DNA from: Hyphomicrobiales bacterium
GTDB lineage: Bacteria > Pseudomonadota > Alphaproteobacteria > Rhizobiales > Rhizobiaceae
Length of the DNA stretch: 64,000 nucleotides
NCBI GenBank assembly: GCA_900472605.1
Contig: UCJD01000032.1
Location: forward strand, 94,026 to 158,025
Reading direction: 5' to 3'
A model generated the notes under the pieces. It saw only the letters and a program-made list of their open reading frames with translations. It was not told the DNA's origin and searched no databases. Both the position numbers and the translations under genes were made by a program. Positions 25,950 to 34,843 of the stretch are shown here, piece after piece (the stretch's first letter is position 1; every line of letters starts with the position of its first letter).

Positions 25950-27035
25950 TTAGGATGCTTGAGCCGAGCGGATGACGCGCCCGGTGGTGTCGAACAGATG
26001 GCAGGCGGCGCCATCGGCTGTCAGCGAGACGCGGTCTCCCGGCCGCACCGCGATATCGCCCTCGGCGCGTACGACGATCGGTTGTTCCTGCGAGCCAACG
26101 GTCATGTAGGTCTCGACGCCGAGGCGCTCGACGATGACGACGTCTGCGGTAAAGTTTCCCTGACCTTCTGGTGCAATCTTGAAGTGCTCGGGCCGGATGC
26201 CGAGCGTTGCCGCGCCCAGGGGCACGCTTGCGGCATCATCGGGCAGGTCGAGCGTCAATCCGATCGGGCTTTGCACGCGCAACGCGCCGGCATGCGGCTT
26301 GCTGATCGTCACGGGAACAGTGTTCATGCGCGGAGAGCCAATGAAGGTGGCGACGAACTCGTTGTCGGGCTTGTGATAGAGGTCCATCGGTGCGCCCTGT
26401 TGAGCGACCAGCCCCTTGTTCAAGACAACGATGCGGTCCGCCATGGTCATCGCTTCGACCTGATCGTGCGTCACATAGACGACGGTCGCCTTCAATTCGC
26501 GGTGCAGGCGCTGCAGTTCGGCGCGCATCTGCACACGCAGTGCGGAGTCAAGGTTGGATAGCGGCTCGTCGAACAGGATCAGCGACGGCTTCTTGATGAT
26601 GGCACGGCCGATCGCAACACGTTGCCTTTGCCCGCCGGACAATGCGGCGGGGCGGCGATCGAGGTAATCGGTCAGCTGCAGGATTTCGGCGACGCCTTCC
26701 ACCTGCTTGCGGATTTCCGCTTCGGGCACTTTCTTCAGGCTGAGCGAGAAGCCGATGTTCTGCGCCACCGTCATATGCGGATAGAGCGCGTAGGATTGAA
26801 ACACCATGGCGATGCCGCGCTTGTCCGGCGGCACGTCATTGATGCGCTTTCCATTCAAGATGAGGTCGCCGTCGTCGATGCCTTCAAGCCCTGCGATCAT
26901 TCGCAGAAGGGTCGACTTGCCACAGCCGGACGGACCGACGAACACGGCGAACTCGCCGTCCTCGACAGTGATGTCGACGCCCTTGATGACCTCCAGGGCG
27001 CCATAGAATTTGCGAACGTTCTTGAGATTGATCAT
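25950..27035 (-). CDS. Sugar ABC transporter ATPase (UgpC/MalK/ThuK type)
   Basis: ATPase of 361 residues for a CUT1-type sugar importer. Walker A GPSGCGKST, signature LSGGQRQRVAIGRA, Walker B LILFDEPLSNLD and H-loop YVTHDQVEAMTMADR are present. A C-terminal MalK-like regulatory domain with MNTVPV and LGIRPEHFKI follows. The start MINLKNVRKFYGALEVIKGVD is typical. It lies between the second permease and the ThuA-like gene with short gaps, in the operon running from 30235 down to 25178. Confidence 0.92.
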   Translation of the reverse strand: MINLKNVRKFYGALEVIKGVDITVEDGEFAVFVGPSGCGKSTLLRMIAGLEGIDDGDLILNGKRINDVPPDKRGIAMVFQSYALYPHMTVAQNIGFSLSLKKVPEAEIRKQVEGVAEILQLTDYLDRRPAALSGGQRQRVAIGRAIIKKPSLILFDEPLSNLDSALRVQMRAELQRLHRELKATVVYVTHDQVEAMTMADRIVVLNKGLVAQQGAPMDLYHKPDNEFVATFIGSPRMNTVPVTISKPHAGALRVQSPIGLTLDLPDDAASVPLGAATLGIRPEHFKIAPEGQGNFTADVVIVERLGVETYMTVGSQEQPIVVRAEGDIAVRPGDRVSLTADGAACHLFDTTGRVIRSAQAS

Positions 27036-27056
27036 CTGTGAAACTCTTTCTGGATA

Positions 27057-27968
27057 TCAGCCTTTGACGCCGCCCGCGAAGGTCTGGACGAGGAAGCGCC
27101 GCGCGAAGCCGAAGGCGATCACAGCCGGCAAGAGGTAGATAAAGGCGAGGGCGGCGAGCAGGCCGTAGTCGATCTCGTTGATGCGCAGGAAAGCGCGGAA
27201 AAGGCCGAGGGGAAGCGGCTGCAGCTCCGGTGACGAGAGGAAGATCAGCGGCAACAGGAAATCGCCCCATGCCGACATGAAGGCAAATAGCCCGGCTGCA
27301 GCCAGCCCCGGCAGTGCCAGCGGAATAAGGACGCGGCGGATGCGCTGCGTCAGCGTTGCACCATCCATGAGTGCTGCTTCCTCATAGTCGCGCGGAAGGC
27401 CGTCGAAGAAGGTTTTCATGATCCAAAGCGCCAGCGGCAGCTGCATGGTTGCGAGCACCAGGATCAGGCCGAGGTAGCCGTCGATAAAGCCCGTCCAGCG
27501 CATGATCGGCCGGGCATATTCACCGAAGATCGGCCGCAGGATCGCGCCCTCGGCATTGTTGAGCGTCAGGAGGAACTTGTAGAGCGGAACCACCAACGCG
27601 GTCGGCGGCAACACGCGGATCAAAAGGATCGCGTAGAGAAACGGCAGTTTCCACCAAGCCCGCGTGCGCGACAAGGCGTAGCCACCGAGGCCGGCCAGCA
27701 CCATGACCAGCACCGTCGCGGAGCCGACGACGAAGAGCGAATTGAAGAGCCACTTCGCCCCGTCCTCCTTGGTGAAGACACGCAGATAGTTGTCGAGCGT
27801 CCACTGTTCCGGCCAGCGCAGAAACAGCTGGGCGTTGCCATCGAGCGAGGCGAGCAGAACCCAGAGAAACGGTACCGCGCAGAAAATCGAGATCAGCGAC
27901 AGCGTGGCGTAGGCAAGCAAGTCCGATCGGGTCTTGTTGGCGTTTTCTGTTGGGGAAAGCACTGCCAT
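27057..27968 (-). CDS. Sugar ABC transporter permease (MalG/ThuG type)
   Basis: CUT1 family inner permease of 303 residues with six hydrophobic segments. The EAA loop is DYEEAALMDGATLTQRIRRVLIPLALPGL. Other MalG-type features are VPFLWVLLASL near the N-terminus and the closing AVIAFGFARRFLVQTFAGGVKG. Its start lies one base from the stop of the first permease, so the pair is translationally coupled. Confidence 0.92.
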   Translation of the reverse strand: MAVLSPTENANKTRSDLLAYATLSLISIFCAVPFLWVLLASLDGNAQLFLRWPEQWTLDNYLRVFTKEDGAKWLFNSLFVVGSATVLVMVLAGLGGYALSRTRAWWKLPFLYAILLIRVLPPTALVVPLYKFLLTLNNAEGAILRPIFGEYARPIMRWTGFIDGYLGLILVLATMQLPLALWIMKTFFDGLPRDYEEAALMDGATLTQRIRRVLIPLALPGLAAAGLFAFMSAWGDFLLPLIFLSSPELQPLPLGLFRAFLRINEIDYGLLAALAFIYLLPAVIAFGFARRFLVQTFAGGVKG

Positions 27969-27969
27969 G

Positions 27970-28857
27970 TCAGACCTCCACCTTCATTGCCCTGACGTAT
28001 GCGATGCCGAGGATCAGCGAGATCACCAGGGTGACGACCGCGACTGCGGCCCCGTAACCGAGCTGGAAGGCAGTGAAGGACTGGTTGTAGATGTAGATGC
28101 TGATGACTTCGGTCGCACCACCAGGACCGCCGCGCGTCAGCGCATAGACAAGGCCGAAGACCGCAATCGTAGAAACGGCGGAGATCAGCATGTAGAGAAG
28201 GATCGTCGGCATCATCAGGGGAAGTGTAATGCGACGGAACATCTGGGATGGGGTTGCGCCGTCCATGCGAGCGGCCTCGTAGATTTCGCTCGGAATGGTG
28301 CTGAGGCCCGCGGTCAAGAGGATCATCGCGGTGGCGATGCCGCGCCAGGTGTTGACGACGATGATCATCGTCAGCGGGAAGACCTGAAGCCAATCGGTGG
28401 GCGTCACGCCGAAGAAGCTCACGATGCGGCTGAGCGTGGCGTTCTCGCCGCCGGCCAGCATCGAAATCCACATGAAGCCGGCGACGACCTCGGGTGCTGC
28501 ATTGGGCAGCAGGATCATGGAGGAGAAAATCTGGCGGAACATGATCTGCCGGCGCAGGGCAATCGCCGAAATCAGCCCGAGAACGAACTGGCCGATCACC
28601 GCCGAGCCGACCACGAAGAAGAACGTCACGATGAGCGCGTTCCAGAACTTCGCGTCGTTGAGCAGGCGCATATAGTTGCGGATGCCCACGAAGCGCGGAC
28701 GCAGCGCAGCAGCGCCGGTAAGGGCTTCGTTGGTGAAGCTCAGATAGACGGAGTACAGTGCGGGATAGATCACGAAGGCCAGAAGCAGGATCAGCGACGG
28801 CAGCAGGATCACGAGAAGCTGCCGCTCCACGCGTCGTTCGTGAGAATTGAGGACCAT
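27970..28857 (-). CDS. Sugar ABC transporter permease (MalF/ThuF type)
   Basis: First permease of the CUT1 importer, 295 residues. It opens with a hydrophobic segment (LLVILLPSLILLLAFVIYPALYS) and has the EAA loop EIYEAARMDGATPSQMFRRITLPLMMP. The YALTRGGPGGATEVISIYIYN motif is typical of MalF-type permeases of sugar importers. It is 85 bases downstream of the binding protein gene and directly coupled to the second permease. Confidence 0.92.
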   Translation of the reverse strand: MVLNSHERRVERQLLVILLPSLILLLAFVIYPALYSVYLSFTNEALTGAAALRPRFVGIRNYMRLLNDAKFWNALIVTFFFVVGSAVIGQFVLGLISAIALRRQIMFRQIFSSMILLPNAAPEVVAGFMWISMLAGGENATLSRIVSFFGVTPTDWLQVFPLTMIIVVNTWRGIATAMILLTAGLSTIPSEIYEAARMDGATPSQMFRRITLPLMMPTILLYMLISAVSTIAVFGLVYALTRGGPGGATEVISIYIYNQSFTAFQLGYGAAVAVVTLVISLILGIAYVRAMKVEV

Positions 28858-28942
28858 GAAGCTCGCAACCTTGTCTGATGATCGCAGACGCGGCCAGCCG
28901 GCCGCGCCTGCAGTCCTGGGCGGAAGTTGAAGGGCTCGAGGC

Positions 28943-30235
28943 TTATTTCAACACGTCGTCGCCGAGCGTTTCCTTGACATAGTCGACAAGGATCTTCTGG
29001 GCGCCGGCAGCATCTGTTTCCTTGCGCAGCAGCGCTTCGGTCGCACGCGCCACGCCTTCGGCGATGGTGCCGAAGCCGGAAGCCTGCTTCAGGAAGACGC
29101 CGTTGCCGGCCGCGGCGTGGATCGGAACGAGTTCCGTCAGCTTCTGGAACTCGGCGCTCTTGGCCGCATCCTTGCTGGCCGGAATATTGCCGATGCGGGC
29201 GGCGTAGGAGACCTGGGTGTCGACCGAACCGATCTCAAGCAGCGCCTTCGTCGCCAGTTCCACGTTTGCAGACTTCGCATTGACGGCCCACGGAGCAGCG
29301 AGGTTTGCGAGCACGTACTGGCCGCCCGTCTGCCCTGGAACCGTCCAGGTGCCGACGATCTTGGTGACCTGAGGGATCGGGTTCTTGCTCTCGCGGCCCC
29401 AATCGAAGATGTAGCACCAGGAACCGCAAGTGGTTGCCGCAAGCTTGCCCTGCGGGAACATCTGGTACTTTGGAATGACCCATGGCTCCGGACCAAGCAG
29501 CGGCTGAGTCGGCATCAGGTCCTTGTCGATGAGTTCCTTGTAGACTCCGAAGACATCCTTGATGCCTTCACCGCTGAGATCGAGCTTTCCATCTGCGTCG
29601 ACGAGTTGCGGCGTCTTGGAGCCGACGAGGAGATGCTGGAAGCCTTCATCGAATGCGCCGCTGCCCCAGGATACGCCGGCCGGGAACAGCAGGCCATAGG
29701 CGCCCGTCTTCGCCTTCACTTCGGCGGCGCGGTCGAGCAACTCTTTCCAGGTCTTCGGCTGCTCGGTCGAAATGCCGGCTTTCTCCAGCACGTCCTTACG
29801 GAAGTAGATTTCCTGGATGCCGAGCATGAAAGGCATCACATAGGTCTCGCCGTCGGGGCTCACGGCCAGCTGCTTTGCGACGTCGTAGAAGTTCGCGTAG
29901 CCGTCCCAGGCGGTGATCTCCTTGGTTACAGGGGCGAGGTACCCGGCTTCGACCATATCGGCCACGGCCGCGGTAGATGGGATCGAGAAGAGATCCGGCG
30001 CATTGCCGGCGCCAAGTTCGGTCAGCAACTTCGTCAGGTAATCCTTGTCGGGCGCCGGGTATTCGACCACCTCGACGGTCACTCCGTATTTCTTTTCGAT
30101 CACCTCCACCGTCGACTTCATGGCGTCGATGCCGGCCTGGCCGTGATTTGCAATTCGGATTGTTTCGGCATGTGCGAGCGTCGACACCGCGCTCAGCAGA
30201 ATGGCGCACAGGCCACCAATGACCGTCTTCTTCAA
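28943..30235 (-). CDS. Sugar ABC transporter substrate-binding protein (ThuE-like)
   Basis: Periplasmic binding protein of about 430 residues in the CUT1 family. A Sec signal (KKTVIGGLCAILLSAVSTLAHA) precedes the mature ETIRIANHGQAG. Family features include LGAGNAPDLFSIPSTAA, MPFMLGIQEIYFRKDVLEKAGI and PKTWKELLD. The start is TTG at 30235, preceded by GGGAGGAC; reading further upstream to 30418 runs through the promoter. It is the first gene of the importer operon. Inverted-repeat operator candidates lie just upstream in the divergent promoter shared with the MocA-type oxidoreductase gene. Confidence 0.9.
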   Translation of the reverse strand: MKKTVIGGLCAILLSAVSTLAHAETIRIANHGQAGIDAMKSTVEVIEKKYGVTVEVVEYPAPDKDYLTKLLTELGAGNAPDLFSIPSTAAVADMVEAGYLAPVTKEITAWDGYANFYDVAKQLAVSPDGETYVMPFMLGIQEIYFRKDVLEKAGISTEQPKTWKELLDRAAEVKAKTGAYGLLFPAGVSWGSGAFDEGFQHLLVGSKTPQLVDADGKLDLSGEGIKDVFGVYKELIDKDLMPTQPLLGPEPWVIPKYQMFPQGKLAATTCGSWCYIFDWGRESKNPIPQVTKIVGTWTVPGQTGGQYVLANLAAPWAVNAKSANVELATKALLEIGSVDTQVSYAARIGNIPASKDAAKSAEFQKLTELVPIHAAAGNGVFLKQASGFGTIAEGVARATEALLRKETDAAGAQKILVDYVKETLGDDVLK

Positions 30236-30275
30236 CGGAAGTCCTCCCTTTTTGATTGGCGGCGCCCTCCAGCAC

Positions 30276-30294
30276 CGTGTGAAAAATGTACACG
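30276..30294. promoter_or_regulatory. Candidate LacI operator 1
   Basis: CGTGT and ACACG arms (30276-30280, 30290-30294) flank a 9-base spacer and include TGTACACG. It sits about 40 bases upstream of the binding-protein start. It shares the CGTGTACA core, in opposite orientation, with the second site at 30395-30414. Confidence 0.4.
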
Positions 30295-30394
30295 CATTCC
30301 AACATGAGGCAAGATGGATTTCCAAAAGTTTTTTGACGCAAACATAAGATATTGATATTGCATATTTAAATAGAACTTGCTTCATCTTTTCTGT

Positions 30395-30414
30395 TTGTGT
30401 AATCGTGTACACAA
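30395..30414. promoter_or_regulatory. Candidate LacI operator 2
   Basis: TTGTGTA (30395-30401) and TACACAA (30408-30414) form a perfect 7-bp inverted repeat with a 6-base centre, a 20-bp site of LacI-family size. It lies 18 bases before the MocA-type oxidoreductase start, next to the LacI gene of the same locus, and about 120 bases from the similar site 1. This would allow looping repression of both directions. Confidence 0.55.
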
Positions 30415-30432
30415 TCATGTGGGAGGAGTTTC

Positions 30433-31437
30433 ATGACACAGAAATTGCGGCTGGGCGTGATCGGCGCCGGCCTGAAGGCTGCCGAGTATGCGGCGAGCTG
30501 GGCGGCAATGCCGGAGATCGAGTTCGTAGCACTTGCCGATACGACCGCTTCGTCACGCCAGCGCCTGATCGACGTGTGCACCGCAGCTGGTGCGCCGGTG
30601 CCGAAGAGCTTCGAGGATTACCGCGAGATGCTCGCGAAGTGCCGGGATGAGCTCGACATCGTCTATATCTCCACTCCGCACGCCTTTCATGGCGAGCAGG
30701 CGGCAGCCGTCGTCGAGGCCGGCATCGATCTCTTTCTGGAAAAGCCAATGGTCACGACCGTTGCCGAGGCCGAGACGCTGATTGCGGCGCAGAAGAAAAG
30801 CGGCGTCACCGTCGTCACCGCGTTCCAGGGCGGCCTTTCGCCTTTGGTAATCGATACCCGCAGGCGCGCACTGACTGGAGAGTTCGGCGAGCTTATCGCG
30901 ATATCAGGCATGATTTGGGAAAGCTGGGCCGACAACTATGCCGGTCACTGGAAGCAGGAGCCGGAGATCTCGGGCGGGGGGTTCATGTTCGACACCGGCG
31001 CGCACATGATGAACACCGTCTGCCTGTTGGCCAATTCCGATTTCGCCAGCGTATCGGCCTACATGAACAGGCATGGCCGCAAGGTCGATATCGCCACCGC
31101 CGTTTCCGCCCGCCTGAAGAACGGCGCCCTGGCGACGTTGACGGCGGCAGGCGAGGGGCCTCCCGGCTGCGCCTCCTACATCACCTTCTTCTATTCGAAG
31201 GCGATCGTGCGGATCGACGCGTGGGGCGGCTGGCGCGAGATCAGCGTCGGCCGGGTCAATGAGCCGCGAGAGGAAGCCGAGATCCTCGACAATCCGATGA
31301 AGAATTTCCTCGCCATTCGCGCCGGTGAAATGGAAAACACCGGCTCCGTTGAAATGGGTCTGCGTTTCGCTAGGCTATGGGACGCAATCAAAGAATCGGC
31401 GGCAGCCGACGGCATGCCCGTCCGGCCCGCGGAATAG
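30433..31437 (+). CDS. Gfo/Idh/MocA family oxidoreductase
   Basis: NAD(P)-dependent sugar oxidoreductase of 334 residues. The N-terminal Rossmann motif is GVIGAGLKAAEYAASW, followed by YISTPHAFHGEQAAAVVEAG and the EKPM catalytic Lys-Pro motif (LFLEKPMVTT). The C-terminal domain carries GGGFMFDTGAHMMNTVCLL. It is divergent from the ThuE-like importer and precedes the LacI regulator by 18 bases. By position it is the ThuB counterpart, probably forming or using a 3-keto sugar. GGGAGGAG is the ribosome-binding site. Confidence 0.88.
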   Translation: MTQKLRLGVIGAGLKAAEYAASWAAMPEIEFVALADTTASSRQRLIDVCTAAGAPVPKSFEDYREMLAKCRDELDIVYISTPHAFHGEQAAAVVEAGIDLFLEKPMVTTVAEAETLIAAQKKSGVTVVTAFQGGLSPLVIDTRRRALTGEFGELIAISGMIWESWADNYAGHWKQEPEISGGGFMFDTGAHMMNTVCLLANSDFASVSAYMNRHGRKVDIATAVSARLKNGALATLTAAGEGPPGCASYITFFYSKAIVRIDAWGGWREISVGRVNEPREEAEILDNPMKNFLAIRAGEMENTGSVEMGLRFARLWDAIKESAAADGMPVRPAE

Positions 31438-31455
31438 ACGTATCGGACACCAGAC

Positions 31456-32445
31456 ATGAACAAGCGGCGGATCACCTCCAAGGAACTGGCAAAGCTCGCC
31501 GGGGTATCCTCCGCCACCATTTCACGCGCCTTTTCGCCCGATTCCAGGATCGGCAGCGCCACGCGCGATCGAATTCTCTCGGTCGCGCGCGAACACGGCT
31601 ATCAGCCGAATGCGATTGCGCGCTCATTGAACAATCAACGTTCCAGACTGGTTGCCCTCGTCGTCAACGCGATTGGAAACCCTTGCGAGGCCGAAGAACA
31701 GCAATTGCTGGTCCACAGATTGCAGGCGCGCCAGCTGCTGCCGATCATCCTGTGCTGTGCCGATCACGACGATCGGCTGCAGCTGATGCGGCTTGCCTCG
31801 ACGTATCAGGTGGATCATGTCGTGGTCTTCTCGGATATGGTTTCGATGCAGGACGCGGTCGATATCTTCCATACTACCAAGCCGATCATCGTCTCGTTCG
31901 AACCGCTCGAGAATGAAAACGTCTCCAATATCCGCATCGACGGCTCGGCCGCAGCCGACGAGATCATCGAGAAGATCGTCAAAGACGGCAAGAAGCGCTT
32001 CGCCTATCTCTCCGGCACCAAATCCAGCTGGATCGACAAGCTTCGGCGCAAATGGTTCGCGGATGCGCTCGCCAAGCGCGGACTGGCCATCGAGGCTGAA
32101 GCCTTTGGCGACTACACCTACGATTCCGGCTTCAAGGAAGCGGTGCTTCTGCTGCATCGCTCGAAGGTCGACGCGATCATTTGCGGCAACGACGTGATGG
32201 CGATCGGCGCGCGCGATGCCGCGCGGCGCATGCTCGGCAAGAACACGCCTGATGATATCGCCATCGTCGGGCAAGACGGCATCGCGATGGCTGCATGGGA
32301 TTGCAACGACCTGACGACGCTCAGCCTCGATCACGTCGCCTTCATCGATGCGGTTGTCGATCTGATAGAACGGCACGATGCCGATCTGCCGGGGCCGCAC
32401 AGCATAACGCTGACCTGTAATGCTCGGTGGGGATCCACCGCCTGA
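31456..32445 (+). CDS. LacI family transcriptional regulator
   Basis: LacI-type repressor of 329 residues. The N-terminal helix-turn-helix reads ITSKELAKLAGVSSATISRAF and the hinge segment GYQPNAIARSLNNQRS. A periplasmic-binding-fold effector domain follows, with GRKR-like DGKKRFAYLSG, AIICGNDVMAIGARDAARR and DDIAIVGQDGIAMAAWD. It is placed with the oxidoreductase and divergent from the importer operon, so it most likely represses both through the TGTACAC-containing sites. The inducer is presumably the imported sugar or a derivative. Confidence 0.9.
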   Translation: MNKRRITSKELAKLAGVSSATISRAFSPDSRIGSATRDRILSVAREHGYQPNAIARSLNNQRSRLVALVVNAIGNPCEAEEQQLLVHRLQARQLLPIILCCADHDDRLQLMRLASTYQVDHVVVFSDMVSMQDAVDIFHTTKPIIVSFEPLENENVSNIRIDGSAAADEIIEKIVKDGKKRFAYLSGTKSSWIDKLRRKWFADALAKRGLAIEAEAFGDYTYDSGFKEAVLLLHRSKVDAIICGNDVMAIGARDAARRMLGKNTPDDIAIVGQDGIAMAAWDCNDLTTLSLDHVAFIDAVVDLIERHDADLPGPHSITLTCNARWGSTA

Positions 32446-32569
32446 CGAAATCTGCTCTGCGCGAAGAGGTCACTGTTTTAGGGACATCTTGACTGCGAGC
32501 TTCAAACGAAATGGTATGCACGTCCGACATCATCCAACGGCGGGGCCAGCAACGCGGCGCCGAGAGCAA

Positions 32570-33517
32570 ATGATAGCGATCAGGCGGCGCAACATAAGTC
32601 TATTTGTGGCTCGAGGCTTTGGCCTCTCCCTTTGCATGATGCCGATTGGTCCAGCCAGCGCTGCCGAGACCATCGAGGCTCAGGCGCAAGCGGCCTGCCT
32701 CTATACACGCTCGATGACCGGCTCGGCCGAGACACTTTGTATTCGCAAGGACAGTTTCAACCGCGACCTCTGCGGCGCGATCGAACGGACCGCGGCGGAA
32801 CATGACCTGCCGCCGGATTTCTTTGCGCGGCTGATCTGGCGCGAAAGCCGCTTCAGACCGGACGCGTTGAGCTACAAGGGGGCGCAGGGTATCGCACAGT
32901 TCATGCCGGGCACCGCGAGGCTGCGCGGCCTGCAGGATAGCTACGATGTCCTGGAAGCCTTGCAGAAGTCGGCCGAATATCTTGACGAGCTCAGGGATCG
33001 CTTCGGCAATCTCGGCCTTGCGGCCGCGGCCTACAATGCCGGCGAGAACGGTTTGTCGAACTTCCTCAATGGCGGCGGCCTGCCGACCGAGACCCGCAGT
33101 TACGTGATGGCGATTACCGCCCATAGCGTCGAGGAGTGGAAGTCCTCGGCACCCGACAAGGCGGCGGGTCCATTGGGCGAGGATCAGCCATTCATCGAAA
33201 GCTGCGTGGCACTTGCCGATCGCCGCAAGATGGCCGAGCCGGTCTGGCGGCCGGAAGGAAACTGGGCGCCCTGGGGCGTGCAGATCGCGGCCAGCGCCAA
33301 CCCCGATGTCGCCCGCCGCCTCTTCTTCGAGGCGGTTGCGCAATTTCCGGCTCCACTCGATCAGGAGCAGCCGCTGATCCTGCGGCAGCGTGACCGCAGC
33401 TTCGGCTTCCGGCCGCGCTATGTGACCCGCATCGCGCGGCAAACGAGGAGCGAGGCCAACGATGTCTGTAAGCAAATACGCAAGACCAACCAGATCTGCC
33501 TGGTTTTCAAGAACTGA
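32570..33517 (+). CDS. Lytic transglycosylase (SLT domain)
   Basis: Soluble lytic transglycosylase-like protein of about 315 residues cleaving peptidoglycan glycan strands. Motifs are the catalytic Glu in ARLIWRESRFRPDALS, GAQGIAQFMPGTA, and AAAAYNAGENGLSNFLNGGGLPTETRSYV. An N-terminal signal (ISLFVARGFGLSLCMMPIGPASA) is present from the ATG at 32570. The longer reading from 32420 overlaps the LacI gene and adds no signal. The C-terminal third, after the SLT domain (EEWKSSAPDKAAG onward), is a rhizobial extension of unknown role. Confidence 0.86.
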   Translation: MIAIRRRNISLFVARGFGLSLCMMPIGPASAAETIEAQAQAACLYTRSMTGSAETLCIRKDSFNRDLCGAIERTAAEHDLPPDFFARLIWRESRFRPDALSYKGAQGIAQFMPGTARLRGLQDSYDVLEALQKSAEYLDELRDRFGNLGLAAAAYNAGENGLSNFLNGGGLPTETRSYVMAITAHSVEEWKSSAPDKAAGPLGEDQPFIESCVALADRRKMAEPVWRPEGNWAPWGVQIAASANPDVARRLFFEAVAQFPAPLDQEQPLILRQRDRSFGFRPRYVTRIARQTRSEANDVCKQIRKTNQICLVFKN

Positions 33518-33580
33518 GACGTTTCGCTCGGTGGTATTCGCGGTCTTCCGCGACGCCCTGCTGCCATTCGAAAAATTAAA

Positions 33581-33596
33581 TTGCACGGGTGTGCAA
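33581..33596. promoter_or_regulatory. Inverted repeat before importer operon
   Basis: TTGCAC-GGGT-GTGCAA is a 6-bp inverted repeat with a 4-base centre, about 100 bases upstream of the binding-protein gene at 33698. It is a possible operator; no linked regulator is obvious. Confidence 0.3.
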
Positions 33597-33697
33597 AAAA
33601 TGAATTCCAGCTCTACTTTGTCATGTCACTGTTACGCGTTGGCGATAGCAAAACCGCAGTCCAGAGGGCAGCGCCCCAAAACCGAATGGAGACGGTC

Positions 33698-34843
33698 ATG
33701 AACAGACGCGAGTTTCTTGTCACATCATCGGCGGCAGCCGGTCTGCTGGCGCTGCCACGCTTTGCAATGGCTGCAGATGGCACGATCAACCTCTACAGCG
33801 GCTCCGACGCCAACATCATCGATTTCTGGAACAACACCGTGCTTCCGGCCTTCAAAAAGGCCCATCCCGAGGCTGCCGTAAAGGTCACCGATGCAGGCGA
33901 CAATGCCGGCTTGCGTGCGATTGCAGACCGTGCGCTTGCAGCGCTCAAGTCGAAGACCGATCCGCAGTCGGATATCTTCGAAGCCTTTAACCCGCGTCTG
34001 CCGACGGGTGGCATCGATGCCGGCCTCTGGGTCAAGTTCTCGGCCGAGAACACCGATGGCTTCGCGACCGTCAATCCACTCAGCGTCGACAGCCCTTACT
34101 CGCTGCCTTACCGCGGTTCGCAGGTGCTGCTCGCCTACGACAAGACCAAACTCGACCCCAAGGATGCACCGAAGACCTGGGAACAGCTGACGACATGGAT
34201 CAAGGCCAATCCCGGCCAGTTCATCTACAATCGCCCCGACAAGGGCGGTTCCGGCGGCAACTTCGTTCGCCGCGCGATCCACGAAGCCAACGGTCGCGAT
34301 CCGAAGAAGTTCACCATCGACAACTTCACGGCTGACTTCGCAAATCAGGCACTGACGCCGGCTTGGGCGATCCTCAACGATCTCGCGCCATCGCTTTACG
34401 AAAAGGGCGCCTACACCTCGGGCAACACGCAGTCGATCCAGCTGCTTGCCCAGGGCGTTGTCACGATGACGCCGGTCTGGTCCGACCAGGTGCTGCAGGC
34501 GCTGTCGCAGGGCGTGCTGCCGGAGACGACCGGCCTTGTCCAGCTCACCGATCTGGCGCTTTGCGGCGACTTCTCGCGCATGACGGTGTTTACGAACGGC
34601 GCCAACAAGGATGCCGCTCTCAAGCTCGCAGCCTTCATGCTGACGAAGGAAATCCAGGAAGCGATCATCACCGAACTCGGTGGTTTCCCGGCCGTTGCCT
34701 GGGATCACATCTCCGACGAACTCCGCCAGAAATACGCCGATGTCATCCCGACCACGATCCCGACCTTCCCGGCCGGCGATTGGGAAAGCAACATCAACGA
34801 CGGTTGGTACCGTAACGTTGCTCCGGGCATCAGCCGCACCTGA
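33698..34843 (+). CDS. ABC transporter substrate-binding protein, Tat-type signal
   Basis: Binding protein of about 381 residues in the iron/spermidine/phosphonate group (FbpA/PotD-like). The N-terminus MNRREFLVTSSAAAGLLALPRFAMA carries a twin-arginine motif RREFL, so it is probably exported folded. Body motifs include INLYSGSDANIIDFW, RGSQVLLAYDKTKLDPKDAPKTWEQL (read in parts) and DKGGSGGNFVRRAIHEANG. It is the first gene of an operon with two permeases, an ATPase and a glycerophosphodiesterase, which suggests a glycerophosphodiester or related phosphorylated ligand. The ATG at 33698 is chosen by the signal peptide. Confidence 0.87.
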   Translation: MNRREFLVTSSAAAGLLALPRFAMAADGTINLYSGSDANIIDFWNNTVLPAFKKAHPEAAVKVTDAGDNAGLRAIADRALAALKSKTDPQSDIFEAFNPRLPTGGIDAGLWVKFSAENTDGFATVNPLSVDSPYSLPYRGSQVLLAYDKTKLDPKDAPKTWEQLTTWIKANPGQFIYNRPDKGGSGGNFVRRAIHEANGRDPKKFTIDNFTADFANQALTPAWAILNDLAPSLYEKGAYTSGNTQSIQLLAQGVVTMTPVWSDQVLQALSQGVLPETTGLVQLTDLALCGDFSRMTVFTNGANKDAALKLAAFMLTKEIQEAIITELGGFPAVAWDHISDELRQKYADVIPTTIPTFPAGDWESNINDGWYRNVAPGISRT

